Origin: Pseudomonas sp. FP2196
GTDB taxonomy: Bacteria; Pseudomonadota; Gammaproteobacteria; Pseudomonadales; Pseudomonadaceae
Length of the DNA stretch: 64,000 nt
Assembly (NCBI RefSeq): GCF_030687715.1
Contig: NZ_CP117445.1
Location: 1,732,501 to 1,796,500 of the forward strand
Direction of reading: 5' to 3'
Below, piece after piece: positions 17,427-26,311 of this stretch (positions within the stretch are counted from its first letter, which is position 1; each line of letters opens with the position of its first letter). The translations under genes and the position numbers were made by a program. Below the pieces are notes generated by a model that saw only the letters and a list, made by a program, of their open reading frames with translations, ran no database searches and was not told the origin of the DNA.

Positions 17427-18638
17427 ATGCCCCAAGTCGCCCAAATGTCTTCTGTCTCCAGTCCCGAGGGGCAGCCGTCCTCCGTAGAGCAGGTCAGCCG
17501 ACAGGGTCTTGAGCAGGCATTCGCGCTGTTCAGCCAGATGTCCAGTCAGTTGACTGACTCCTACAGCATGCTTGAAGCGCGGGTGACCGAGCTCAAGGGT
17601 GAGCTGGCGGTGGTCAGTGCTCAGCGCATGCAGGAACTGGCGGAAAAAGAGCGTCTGGCCAACCGTCTGCAAAACCTCCTTGATCTGTTGCCCGGTGGCG
17701 TCATCGTGATCGATGGTCACGGCATTGTGGTCGAAGCCAACCCGGCGGCCATCGAGTTGCTCGGTTTGCCACTTGAGGGTGAGCTGTGGCGCCATGTCAT
17801 CGCTCGCTGCTTCGCCCCGCGTGAAGACGACGGTCACGAAATCTCTCTGAAAAACGGTCGGCGTCTGTCGATTGCCACCCGCTCGCTGGATGCCGAGCCG
17901 GGGCAATTGGTGCTGCTCAACGACCTGACCGAAACCCGTCATCTACAGGATCAACTGGCGCGCCACGAACGCCTGTCTTCGTTGGGGCGGATGGTCGCCT
18001 CGCTGGCTCATCAGATCCGCACGCCGTTATCCGCCGCGTTGCTCTACGCCAGCCATTTGACTGAGCAGGAACTGCCGGTCGCCACCCAGCAGCGGTTCGC
18101 TGGCCGCCTCAAGGAGCGCCTGCATGAGTTGGAGCATCAGGTGCGCGACATGTTGGTTTTTGCCCGTGGTGAATTGCCACTGACCGACCGCCTCACGCCT
18201 AACGCCTTGATGCAGTCGCTGCAAGCGGCCGCATTGACCCATGTACAGGATTTGCCCATCCGCTGGCAGTGCGACAGTCATGTCGGCGAGTTGCTGTGCA
18301 ATCGTGACACGCTGGTCGGCGCACTTTTGAACCTGATCGAAAACGCCATTCAGGCCAGCGCCGGCGATGTGCGCCTGAAAGTGCATTGCTACACCCGCGA
18401 TAACACCCTGCGTTTGTGCGTCAGCGATACCGGTAGCGGGATTGAGCCGGCGGTGCTGGCGCGACTCGGCGAGCCATTTTTTACCACTAAAGTTACCGGC
18501 ACGGGGCTGGGCCTGACCGTGGTCAAGGCTGTTGCTCGTGCGCATCAGGGAGAATTGCTACTGCGTTCGCGAGTCGGGCGCGGTACGTGCGCGCAGGTGA
18601 TCCTGCCGCTGTTTTCCGCTGCACAGGGAGCAGAGTGA
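17427..18638 (+). CDS. fleS: Flagellar sensor histidine kinase FleS
   Basis: Cytoplasmic sensor kinase of the FleSR pair, which turns on class III flagellar genes. 403 aa with no membrane segment: an N-terminal helix, a PAS domain (~80-170, LLDLLPGGVIVIDGHGIVVEANPAA...), then HisKA with H195 in ASLAHQIRTPLSAAL, and HATPase motifs N (NLIENAIQAS), G1 (VSDTGSGI) and G2 (TGTGLGLTVV). Driven by the sigma-54 promoter just upstream; its stop lies next to or overlaps the fleR start. Confidence 0.95.
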   Translation: MPQVAQMSSVSSPEGQPSSVEQVSRQGLEQAFALFSQMSSQLTDSYSMLEARVTELKGELAVVSAQRMQELAEKERLANRLQNLLDLLPGGVIVIDGHGIVVEANPAAIELLGLPLEGELWRHVIARCFAPREDDGHEISLKNGRRLSIATRSLDAEPGQLVLLNDLTETRHLQDQLARHERLSSLGRMVASLAHQIRTPLSAALLYASHLTEQELPVATQQRFAGRLKERLHELEHQVRDMLVFARGELPLTDRLTPNALMQSLQAAALTHVQDLPIRWQCDSHVGELLCNRDTLVGALLNLIENAIQASAGDVRLKVHCYTRDNTLRLCVSDTGSGIEPAVLARLGEPFFTTKVTGTGLGLTVVKAVARAHQGELLLRSRVGRGTCAQVILPLFSAAQGAE

Positions 18639-18643
18639 AAGAC

Positions 18644-20035
18644 ATGGGCATCAAGGTTTTGCTGGTCGAGGATGACCGTTCGTTGCGTGAAGCGCTGGCC
18701 GATACGCTGCTGTTGGCGGGCCACGATTATCACGCGGTCGGCAGCGCCGAAGAGGCGTTGACGGCGGTAGCGCGCGAAGCGTTCAGTCTGGTGGTCAGCG
18801 ACGTCAATATGCCGGGTATGGATGGTCACCAATTGCTTGCGCTGCTTCGTGCCCGGCAGCCGCAGTTGCCAGTGTTGCTGATGACTGCGCATGGCGCCGT
18901 CGAGCGTGCCGTCGATGCGATGCGCCAGGGAGCGGCGGACTATCTGGTCAAACCGTTCGAGCCCAAGGCGCTGCTCGATCTGGTGTCTCGACATGCTCTC
19001 GGCAGTCTGGGTGCGAGTGACGCCGAAGGCCCGATTGCGGTCGAGCCGGCCAGTGCTCAATTGCTTGAGCTGGCGGCGCGGGTCGCACGCAGTGATTCCA
19101 CCGTGCTGATCTCTGGGGAGTCCGGTACCGGCAAAGAAGTGCTGGCGCGCTATATCCACCAGCAATCCCATCGTGCCAATCAGCCGTTTATCGCGATCAA
19201 CTGTGCCGCGATCCCGGACAACATGCTCGAGGCGACGCTGTTCGGCCACGAAAAGGGCTCCTTCACTGGCGCCATTGCGGCGCAGGCCGGCAAGTTCGAA
19301 CAGGCCGACGGCGGCACCATCCTGCTCGACGAAATTTCCGAAATGCCCCTTGGCCTGCAAGCCAAACTGCTGCGTGTGCTGCAGGAGCGCGAAGTCGAGC
19401 GGGTCGGCGCGCGCAAGCCGATCACCCTGGATATCCGAGTGGTCGCGACCACCAACCGCGATCTCGCCGGCGAAGTGGCAGCGGGTCGCTTTCGTGAAGA
19501 TCTTTTTTACCGTCTGTCAGTTTTTCCGCTGGCATGGCGTCCACTTCGCGAGCGGACTGCCGATATCCTGCCGCTGGCCGAAAGGTTGCTGGCCAAGCAC
19601 GTCAATAAAATGAAGCATGCTGCGGCGAAACTGTCGCCAGAGGCGCAGGCATGCCTGACGAGTTACCCATGGCCGGGCAATGTGCGTGAACTGGATAACG
19701 CGATTCAGCGTGCGCTGATTTTGCAGCAGGGCGGCTTGATCCAGCCGCAGGATTTCTGTCTGGCGGGCTGCGTGACGTTCGCTGCATTGCCAGTCAAGTC
19801 GCCGACGCCTGCGGTGAATCGTGAGGTGGAAATCGACGCTGATTCGGCCGGCGCATTGGGCGACGACCTGCGCCGCCGGGAGTTCCAGATGATCATCGAC
19901 ACCCTGCGCAGCGAGCGTGGCCGACGCAAGGAAGCGGCTGAAAAACTCGGAATCAGCCCGCGCACCCTGCGTTACAAGCTGGCGCAAATGCGCGATGCGG
20001 GCATGGACGTCGAAGGCTATTTGTTCGCCACCTGA
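18644..20035 (+). CDS. fleR: Sigma-54 response regulator FleR
   Basis: NtrC-class response regulator partnered with FleS. 463 aa: receiver with D10/D11 and phospho-acceptor D53 (VVSDVNMPGMDG); AAA+ domain with Walker A GESGTGKE; the sigma-54-contact loop reads GSFTGA instead of the usual GAFTGA; Walker B GGTILLDEISEM; C-terminal Fis-type HTH (EAAEKLGISPRTLRYKLAQM). A GTG at 18635, overlapping the fleS stop and nearer to GGGAG, is an alternative start that would add three residues. Confidence 0.95.
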   Translation: MGIKVLLVEDDRSLREALADTLLLAGHDYHAVGSAEEALTAVAREAFSLVVSDVNMPGMDGHQLLALLRARQPQLPVLLMTAHGAVERAVDAMRQGAADYLVKPFEPKALLDLVSRHALGSLGASDAEGPIAVEPASAQLLELAARVARSDSTVLISGESGTGKEVLARYIHQQSHRANQPFIAINCAAIPDNMLEATLFGHEKGSFTGAIAAQAGKFEQADGGTILLDEISEMPLGLQAKLLRVLQEREVERVGARKPITLDIRVVATTNRDLAGEVAAGRFREDLFYRLSVFPLAWRPLRERTADILPLAERLLAKHVNKMKHAAAKLSPEAQACLTSYPWPGNVRELDNAIQRALILQQGGLIQPQDFCLAGCVTFAALPVKSPTPAVNREVEIDADSAGALGDDLRRREFQMIIDTLRSERGRRKEAAEKLGISPRTLRYKLAQMRDAGMDVEGYLFAT

Positions 20036-20084
20036 TTGCCGGTGCAATGCTTGAAAACGCTTTTCTGAAAAGGCTGCCCATGAG

Positions 20085-20102
20085 CTGGCACCCTTGTTGC
20101 TA
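20085..20102 (+). promoter_or_regulatory. Sigma-54 promoter of the fliE operon
   Basis: CTGGCACCCTTGTTGCTA: GG 20087-20088 and GC 20099-20100, 10 nt apart, near-perfect consensus. 61 nt before the fliE ATG. Confidence 0.9.
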
Positions 20103-20162
20103 ATACCTGTGTACCCGCCGAGTGAGTGTCAAAAAATTGCGGGCCGCCCAAGAGAGTAGACC

Positions 20163-20492
20163 ATGAGCCAAGGTATTGAATTTAATCGGTTGATGATGGA
20201 CATGAAGGCCATGCAAATGGATGCCATGTCTGCGCCGAAATCGACTGCCGCTGTCCCTGAACTGGCGGGCAGCAGCTTTTCCGACATGCTCGGTCAGGCG
20301 ATCAATAAAGTCAGCGATACCCAGCAGGCGTCGACTCAGTTGGCCAATGCATTCGAAGTGGGCAAGAGCGGCGTCGATCTGACGGACGTGATGATTTCCT
20401 CACAGAAAGCCAGCGTGTCGTTTCAGGCTCTGACCCAGGTGCGCAACAAACTGGTTCAGGCTTATCAAGACATCATGCAGATGCCGGTATAA
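20163..20492 (+). CDS. fliE: Hook-basal body protein FliE
   Basis: Joins the MS ring to the proximal rod. 109 aa with the conserved C-terminal half [42 protein letters not shown]. First gene of fliEFGHIJ, directly behind a sigma-54 promoter. Confidence 0.96.
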   Translation: MSQGIEFNRLMMDMKAMQMDAMSAPKSTAAVPELAGSSFSDMLGQAINKVSDTQQASTQLANAFEVGKSGVDLTDVMISSQKASVSFQALTQVRNKLVQAYQDIMQMPV

Positions 20493-20507
20493 GGACGAGA
20501 TTGAGTC

Positions 20508-22295
20508 ATGGCAGAAGCAGTCGCCGATAACGTTCCGGCCAAGGCCACCCCGATAGACGGCAAACCGCCGCTGTTCGGCCTGTCCTTCCTGGAAAACCTC
20601 TCCGAGATGACCGTGCTGCGTCAGGTGGGCCTGTTGGTCGGCCTGGCTGCGAGCGTGGCGATTGGCTTTGCCGTGGTGCTGTGGTCGCAGCAGGCGGATT
20701 ACCGTCCGTTGTACGGCAGCCTGGCCGGCATGGACGCCAAGCAGGTCATGGATACCCTGGCCTCCGCCGACATTCCCTACACCGTTGAACCGAACTCAGG
20801 CGCCTTGCTGGTCAAGGCCGATGACCTGTCCCGTGCGCGCCTCAAGCTCGCGGCCGCTGGTGTCACTCCCAGCGATGGCAACATCGGTTTTGAAATCCTC
20901 GACAAGGAACAAGGTCTGGGCACCAGCCAGTTCATGGAAGCGACCCGTTATCGTCGCGGCCTCGAAGGTGAACTGGCACGCACCATTTCCAGCCTGAACA
21001 ACGTCAAGGGGGCCCGTGTGCACCTGGCGATTCCGAAGAGTTCGGTGTTCGTGCGCGATGAACGCAAGCCAAGCGCTTCGGTGCTGGTCGAGTTGTACTC
21101 CGGTCGTTCGCTGGAGCCGGGTCAAGTAGTTGCCATCATCAACCTGGTGGCGACTTCCGTTCCCGAACTGAGCAAATCGCAGATCACCGTCGTCGACCAG
21201 AAGGGCAACCTGCTCTCTGATCAGGCGGAAAACTCCGAAATGACCATGGCCGGCAAACAGTTCGATTACAGCCGCCGCATGGAAAGCATGCTCACCCAGC
21301 GTGTGCACAACATTCTGCAACCGGTACTGGGTAACGATCGCTACAAGGCTGAAGTCTCGGCCGATGTCGATTTCAGTGCCGTCGAGTCCACTGCCGAGCA
21401 GTTCAACCCGGATCAACCGGCGTTGCGCAGCGAGCAGTCGGTCAACGAACAACGTACCGCCAGCAATGGCCCGCAAGGTGTGCCGGGTGCCCTGAGCAAT
21501 CAGCCACCGTCACCAGCCTCGGCGCCGCAAACCACCGGGGGGGCTCAAGCCGCTGCCGGCATGATCCAGCCAGGTCAGCCATTGGTTGACGCCAACGGCC
21601 AGCAGATCATGGACCCGGCCACCGGTCAGCCGATGCTCGCGCCGTACCCGGCAGACAAGCGTCAACAATCCACCAAGAACTTCGAACTTGATCGTTCCAT
21701 CAGCCACACCAAGCAGCAGCAGGGTCGCCTGAATCGTCTGTCGGTGTCGGTGGTGGTCGATGATCAGGTCAAAGTCAACGCGGCTAATGGTGAAACTACC
21801 CGCGCGCCGTGGACCGCCGACGAATTGGCGCGCTTCACTCGCCTGGTGCAGGACGCCGTTGGTTTCGATGCCAGCCGTGGTGACAGTGTCAGCGTGATCA
21901 ACATGCCGTTCTCCGCCGAGCGCGGTGAAGTGATTGCCGATATTCCGTTCTACTCCCAGCCATGGTTCTGGGACATCGTCAAACAGGTACTGGGTGTGTT
22001 GTTCATCCTGGTGCTGGTGTTTGGTGTGCTGCGTCCGGTGCTCAACAACATCACCGGCGGTGGCAAAGGCAAGGAGCTGGCCGGTCTCGGCAGCGACGTG
22101 GAACTCGGTGGCATGGGCGGCCTGGACGGCGAACTTTCCAACGACCGCGTGAGCCTCGGTGGTCCGCAGAGCATTCTGTTGCCGAGCCCGAGCGAGGGTT
22201 ATGACGCGCAACTGAATGCAATCAAGAGTCTGGTGGCAGAAGACCCGGGTCGTGTGGCTCAGGTCGTGAAAGAGTGGATTAACGCAGATGAGTGA
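20508..22295 (+). CDS. fliF: MS-ring protein FliF
   Basis: Inner-membrane MS ring of the basal body, 595 aa. An N-terminal membrane helix (~40-62, VGLLVGLAASVAIGFAVVLW) is followed by YscJ-like ring-building domains (PLYGSLAGMDAKQVMDTL, GARVHLAIPKSSVFVRD), a Pro/Gln/Gly-rich loop (~320-390), a second membrane helix (~480-505, VLGVLFILVLVFGVLRPVL) and a C-terminal FliG-binding tail (VAEDPGRVAQVVKEWIN). Its 3' end overlaps fliG. Confidence 0.97.
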   Translation: MAEAVADNVPAKATPIDGKPPLFGLSFLENLSEMTVLRQVGLLVGLAASVAIGFAVVLWSQQADYRPLYGSLAGMDAKQVMDTLASADIPYTVEPNSGALLVKADDLSRARLKLAAAGVTPSDGNIGFEILDKEQGLGTSQFMEATRYRRGLEGELARTISSLNNVKGARVHLAIPKSSVFVRDERKPSASVLVELYSGRSLEPGQVVAIINLVATSVPELSKSQITVVDQKGNLLSDQAENSEMTMAGKQFDYSRRMESMLTQRVHNILQPVLGNDRYKAEVSADVDFSAVESTAEQFNPDQPALRSEQSVNEQRTASNGPQGVPGALSNQPPSPASAPQTTGGAQAAAGMIQPGQPLVDANGQQIMDPATGQPMLAPYPADKRQQSTKNFELDRSISHTKQQQGRLNRLSVSVVVDDQVKVNAANGETTRAPWTADELARFTRLVQDAVGFDASRGDSVSVINMPFSAERGEVIADIPFYSQPWFWDIVKQVLGVLFILVLVFGVLRPVLNNITGGGKGKELAGLGSDVELGGMGGLDGELSNDRVSLGGPQSILLPSPSEGYDAQLNAIKSLVAEDPGRVAQVVKEWINADE

Positions 22296-23307
22296 TAACC
22301 GAGCCGCCGTCGCCAAACTGACCCGGGTTGATAAAGCCGCAATTCTGCTGCTGTCCCTGGGCTCGACCGATGCTGCGCAAGTGTTGCGCCACATGGGGCC
22401 GAAAGAGGTTCAGCGTGTAGGCGTGGCCATGGCGCAGATGGGTAACGTCCATCGCGAGCAGGTCGAACAGGTCATGAGCGAGTTCGTCGACATCGTCGGC
22501 GACCAGACCAGCCTGGGCGTCGGTTCCGACGACTACGTGCGCAAAATGCTCACCCAGGCGTTGGGTGAAGACAAGGCCAACGGCCTGATCGACCGCATCC
22601 TGCTCGGTGGCAACACCAGCGGCCTCGACAGCCTGAAATGGATGGAGCCGCGCGCCGTTGCCGACGTGATCCGTTATGAACACCCGCAGATCCAGGCCAT
22701 CGTGGTTGCATACCTCGACCCGGATCAGGCCGGTGAAGTGCTCGGTAACTTCGACCACAAGGTGCGCCTGGACATCATCCTGCGCGTCTCGTCGTTGAAC
22801 ACCGTGCAGCCAGCGGCACTGAAGGAACTCAACCAGATTCTCGAGAAGCAGTTCTCTGGCAACTCGAATGCCTCGCGCACCACTTTGGGTGGCATCAAGC
22901 GTGCGGCGGACATCATGAACTTCCTCGACAGCTCGATCGAAGGCCAGCTCATGGACTCGATTCGCGAAGTCGACGAAGACCTGTCCGGTCAGATCGAAGA
23001 CCTCATGTTCGTGTTCAACAACCTGGCCGATGTCGACGACCGCGGTATTCAGGCACTGTTGCGCGAAGTGTCTTCCGACGTGTTGGTGCTGGCCCTCAAG
23101 GGTTCGGACGAAGGCGTCAAAGAGAAGATCTTCAAGAACATGTCCAAACGTGCCGCCGAACTGTTGCGCGACGACCTCGAGGCCAAGGGCCCGGTACGGG
23201 TCAGCGACGTGGAAACTGCACAGAAAGAAATCCTCACCATCGCCCGTCGCATGGCCGAAGCCGGCGAGATCGTGCTCGGTGGCAAGGGCGGCGAGGAAAT
23301 GATCTAA
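22288..23307 (+). CDS. fliG: Motor switch protein FliG
   Basis: Rotor protein generating torque with the stator. 339 aa; contains the N-terminal FliF-binding domain, the middle EHPQ motif (RYEHPQIQAIVVAYLD) and the C-terminal charged torque helix (DDRGIQALLREVSSDVLVLALKG). Starts 8 nt before the fliF stop. Confidence 0.97.
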   Translation: MSDNRAAVAKLTRVDKAAILLLSLGSTDAAQVLRHMGPKEVQRVGVAMAQMGNVHREQVEQVMSEFVDIVGDQTSLGVGSDDYVRKMLTQALGEDKANGLIDRILLGGNTSGLDSLKWMEPRAVADVIRYEHPQIQAIVVAYLDPDQAGEVLGNFDHKVRLDIILRVSSLNTVQPAALKELNQILEKQFSGNSNASRTTLGGIKRAADIMNFLDSSIEGQLMDSIREVDEDLSGQIEDLMFVFNNLADVDDRGIQALLREVSSDVLVLALKGSDEGVKEKIFKNMSKRAAELLRDDLEAKGPVRVSDVETAQKEILTIARRMAEAGEIVLGGKGGEEMI

Positions 23308-23311
23308 GCCC

Positions 23312-24118
23312 ATGGATAAGCACGATGACGATGTGACGGATCTGATCCGTGCCCGCGATGTCCGTGGTTTCGAATCCTGGGCGCTGCCCAGCTTCGATCC
23401 GCCGAAACCGGAGCCCGAGCCGGAACCGGAGCCTGAACCGCCGGAAATGGAAGAAGTGCCGCTGGAAGAAGTCCAGCCACTGACCCTGGAAGAACTCGAA
23501 AGCATCCGTCAGGAGGCTTACAACGAGGGTTTCGCCGTAGGTGAAAAAGAAGGTTTTCACAGCGCCACGCTCAAGGTGCGCCAAGAGGCCGAAGTGGCTC
23601 TGGCGGCGAAACTCGCCAGCCTTGAGCAGTTGATGGGGCATTTGTTCGAGCCCATCGCCGAGCAAGACACACAAATTGAAAAGTCGCTGGTCGATCTCGT
23701 GCAACACATCACCAAACAGGTGATCAAGCGCGAGTTGGCCATCGACTCCAGCCAGATCGAACATGTCATGCGCGACGCCCTCAAGCTGTTGCCGCTGGGC
23801 GTCGACAATGTGCGTTTGTACGTCAATCCGCAGGACTTCGAACAGGCCAAAGCCCTGCGTGAACGTCATGAGGAAAGCTGGCGCATCGTCGAAGACGAGT
23901 CCTTGCTGCCGGGCGGTTGCCGGGTTGAAACTGCGCACAGCCGCATCGACGCGAGCATTGAAACCCGCGTCACTCAGGTCATGGACAAGCTGTTCGACCA
24001 GTTGCACGAACAGGCCCTGCACCCGGCTGCAGCGGATCTGAGTCTGGATATCCCCGAAGAATCCAAATCGGCCGCCATCCCTGACGAGCCGCTCGCGGAC
24101 GAACCCGATGCGCCTTGA
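23312..24118 (+). CDS. fliH: Flagellar assembly protein FliH
   Basis: Negative regulator and carrier of the FliI ATPase. 268 aa. After a short acidic N-terminus comes a Pro-Glu repeat ([15 protein letters not shown], ~residues 30-45), then a helical [15 protein letters not shown]xxxG-like stretch and the conserved C-terminal FliH domain ([20 protein letters not shown]). The stop overlaps the fliI start by 11 nt. Confidence 0.94.
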   Translation: MDKHDDDVTDLIRARDVRGFESWALPSFDPPKPEPEPEPEPEPPEMEEVPLEEVQPLTLEELESIRQEAYNEGFAVGEKEGFHSATLKVRQEAEVALAAKLASLEQLMGHLFEPIAEQDTQIEKSLVDLVQHITKQVIKRELAIDSSQIEHVMRDALKLLPLGVDNVRLYVNPQDFEQAKALRERHEESWRIVEDESLLPGGCRVETAHSRIDASIETRVTQVMDKLFDQLHEQALHPAAADLSLDIPEESKSAAIPDEPLADEPDAP

Positions 24119-25466
24119 ACGCACCAGCTTCGCCAAGCGCCTCAGCACCTATGCCGAAGCCACAGAAATGGCTGGCGCGCCGATTCTCGAAGGTCGCCTG
24201 CTGCGCATGGTCGGCCTCACTCTCGAAGCCGAAGGCCTGCGCGCAGCCATGGGTACGCGCTGCCTGGTGATCAACGACGACAGCTATCACCCCTCGCAGG
24301 TGGAAGCGGAAGTCATGGGCTTCTCGGGCAGTAAAGTCTTTCTGATGCCGGTCGGCAGCGTCGCCGGTATTGCCCCGGGCGCCCGCGTGGTGCCGTTGGC
24401 CGATACCGGTCGCCTGCCGATGGGCATGAGCATGCTCGGTCGTGTACTCGATGGCGCCGGTCGCGCGCTGGACGGCAAGGGCGGCATGAAAGCCGAAGAC
24501 TGGGTGCCGATGGACGGCCCGACAATCAACCCGCTCAACCGTGATCCGATCAGCGTACCGCTGGACGTCGGCATCCGTTGCATCAACGGTTTGTTGACGG
24601 TCGGGCGTGGCCAGCGTCTCGGTCTGTTCGCCGGTACCGGTGTCGGTAAATCCGTGTTGCTGGGCATGATGACTCGCTTTACCGAGGCCGACATTATCGT
24701 CGTTGGTCTGATCGGTGAGCGGGGTCGAGAAGTTAAGGAATTCATCGAACACATCCTCGGTGAAGAAGGCCTTAAGCGTTCAGTGGTGGTGGCGTCCCCG
24801 GCGGACGATGCGCCGCTGATGCGTCTGCGCGCGGCGATGTACTGCACGCGCATTGCCGAGTATTTCCGCGACAAGGGCAAAAACGTCCTGTTGCTGATGG
24901 ATTCGTTGACCCGTTTCGCCCAGGCCCAGCGGGAAATCGCTTTGGCCATCGGCGAACCACCGGCGACCAAGGGTTATCCGCCATCGGTGTTCGCCAAACT
25001 GCCGAAACTGGTGGAGCGCGCCGGTAATGCCGAGAAGGGCGGGGGTTCGATTACCGCGTTCTACACCGTGTTGTCCGAAGGCGATGATCAGCAGGACCCG
25101 ATCGCCGACTCGGCGCGGGGTGTGCTCGATGGTCACATCGTGCTGTCGCGGCGTCTGGCCGAGGAAGGTCACTATCCGGCCATCGATATCGAAGCGTCGA
25201 TCAGCCGGGTGATGCCGGCGGTGGTCGGCATCAAGCACATGAACCATGCGCAGATGTTCAAGCAGTACTGGTCGCGCTATCAGCAGAGTCGCGACCTGAT
25301 CAGTGTCGGTGCTTATGTGGCCGGTGGTGACCGGGAAACCGACACCGCGATCCAGCTGCAACCGACGATGTCGATGTACCTGCGTCAGGGCTTGAACGAC
25401 AACATCAACATGGGCGCCAGTGCAAATCAGCTGGCCTCGATCTTTGCTCCGGCTCCTGGCGGCTAA
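24108..25466 (+). CDS. fliI: Flagellum-specific ATPase FliI
   Basis: Export ATPase of the flagellar type III apparatus, related to F1-beta. 452 aa with Walker [30 protein letters not shown], Walker [23 protein letters not shown] and [18 protein letters not shown]. Confidence 0.97.
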   Translation: MRLERTSFAKRLSTYAEATEMAGAPILEGRLLRMVGLTLEAEGLRAAMGTRCLVINDDSYHPSQVEAEVMGFSGSKVFLMPVGSVAGIAPGARVVPLADTGRLPMGMSMLGRVLDGAGRALDGKGGMKAEDWVPMDGPTINPLNRDPISVPLDVGIRCINGLLTVGRGQRLGLFAGTGVGKSVLLGMMTRFTEADIIVVGLIGERGREVKEFIEHILGEEGLKRSVVVASPADDAPLMRLRAAMYCTRIAEYFRDKGKNVLLLMDSLTRFAQAQREIALAIGEPPATKGYPPSVFAKLPKLVERAGNAEKGGGSITAFYTVLSEGDDQQDPIADSARGVLDGHIVLSRRLAEEGHYPAIDIEASISRVMPAVVGIKHMNHAQMFKQYWSRYQQSRDLISVGAYVAGGDRETDTAIQLQPTMSMYLRQGLNDNINMGASANQLASIFAPAPGG

Positions 25467-25472
25467 CTCGCC

Positions 25473-25922
25473 ATGGCCCAGAGTCGAGCCGCGCGTCTGG
25501 TGCCGGTGGTGGACATGGCCGAGAAGGCCGAAAAAGCCGCCGTGCAACGCCTCGGGTATTTCCAGGGGCAGGTCAAAGTGGCCGAAAGCAAACTCGCTGA
25601 CTTGCACGCCTTTCGTCTGGATTATTCGCAACAGTGGATCGTGCGCGGCAGCACCGGCGTCAGCGGCCAATGGCTGCTCGGCTTTCAGGGCTTTCTGGCA
25701 CAACTCGACACCGCCGTCGATCAGCAACGCCAAAGCCTGGTCTGGCACCAGAACAACCTGGACAAGGCGCGGGAGGCTTGGCAGCAAGCGTTCGCTCGTG
25801 TCGAGGGGTTGCGCAAACTGGTGCAGCGTTATCGCGACGAGGCTCAGCGCCTCGAAGACAAGCGCGAGCAGAAATTATTGGATGAGTTGTCTCAGCGTTT
25901 GCCTCGACACGATCCGTTTTGA
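25473..25922 (+). CDS. fliJ: Flagellar export protein FliJ
   Basis: Coiled-coil stalk-like component acting with FliI and FlhA. 149 aa, nearly all heptad-like helix (VDMAEKAEKAAVQRLGYFQG; LEDKREQKLLDELSQRL). It begins 6 nt after the fliI stop and ends the fliE-J run. Confidence 0.93.
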   Translation: MAQSRAARLVPVVDMAEKAEKAAVQRLGYFQGQVKVAESKLADLHAFRLDYSQQWIVRGSTGVSGQWLLGFQGFLAQLDTAVDQQRQSLVWHQNNLDKAREAWQQAFARVEGLRKLVQRYRDEAQRLEDKREQKLLDELSQRLPRHDPF

Positions 25923-26000
25923 TCTGGCTTCCAACCTTGCCCCAACCCTGTCCAAGTGCTAAACCTTGTACACGTTCTTCAATGACAAGGAAGCCAGTCA

Positions 26001-26306
26001 ATGTCAGTCGTTACAGAAGTCTCTCAGGATGGGAAAAAACTGACGATTTCGGTCAAAGGGCGATTCGATTTCGCCAAGCATCAGGAGTTTCGGGAGTCCT
26101 ACGAGCATCTGACACCGAAACCCGGGTCCATTGAAGTGGATTTGAAAGACGCCACGTACCTCGACAGTTCCGCGCTCGGCATGCTGTTGTTATTGCGTGA
26201 TCATGCGGGCGGCGAAAATGCCGAAATCACCTTGACCCATGCGAATGCCGACGTACGCAAGATTCTTGCGATCTCGAACTTCGAACAAATTTTCGACGTG
26301 GCATAA
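26001..26306 (+). CDS. hsbA: Anti-sigma factor antagonist HsbA (STAS)
   Basis: A 101-aa STAS-domain protein. The phosphorylatable Ser lies in DATYLDSSALGML (S56), the position known for HsbA. In P. aeruginosa, unphosphorylated HsbA binds the anti-sigma factor FlgM and phosphorylated HsbA promotes the diguanylate cyclase HsbD, choosing between motility and biofilm. Here it is followed at once by hsbR and hptB homologues and sits between fliJ and fliK. Confidence 0.85.
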   Translation: MSVVTEVSQDGKKLTISVKGRFDFAKHQEFRESYEHLTPKPGSIEVDLKDATYLDSSALGMLLLLRDHAGGENAEITLTHANADVRKILAISNFEQIFDVA

Positions 26307-26311
26307 ACGCA

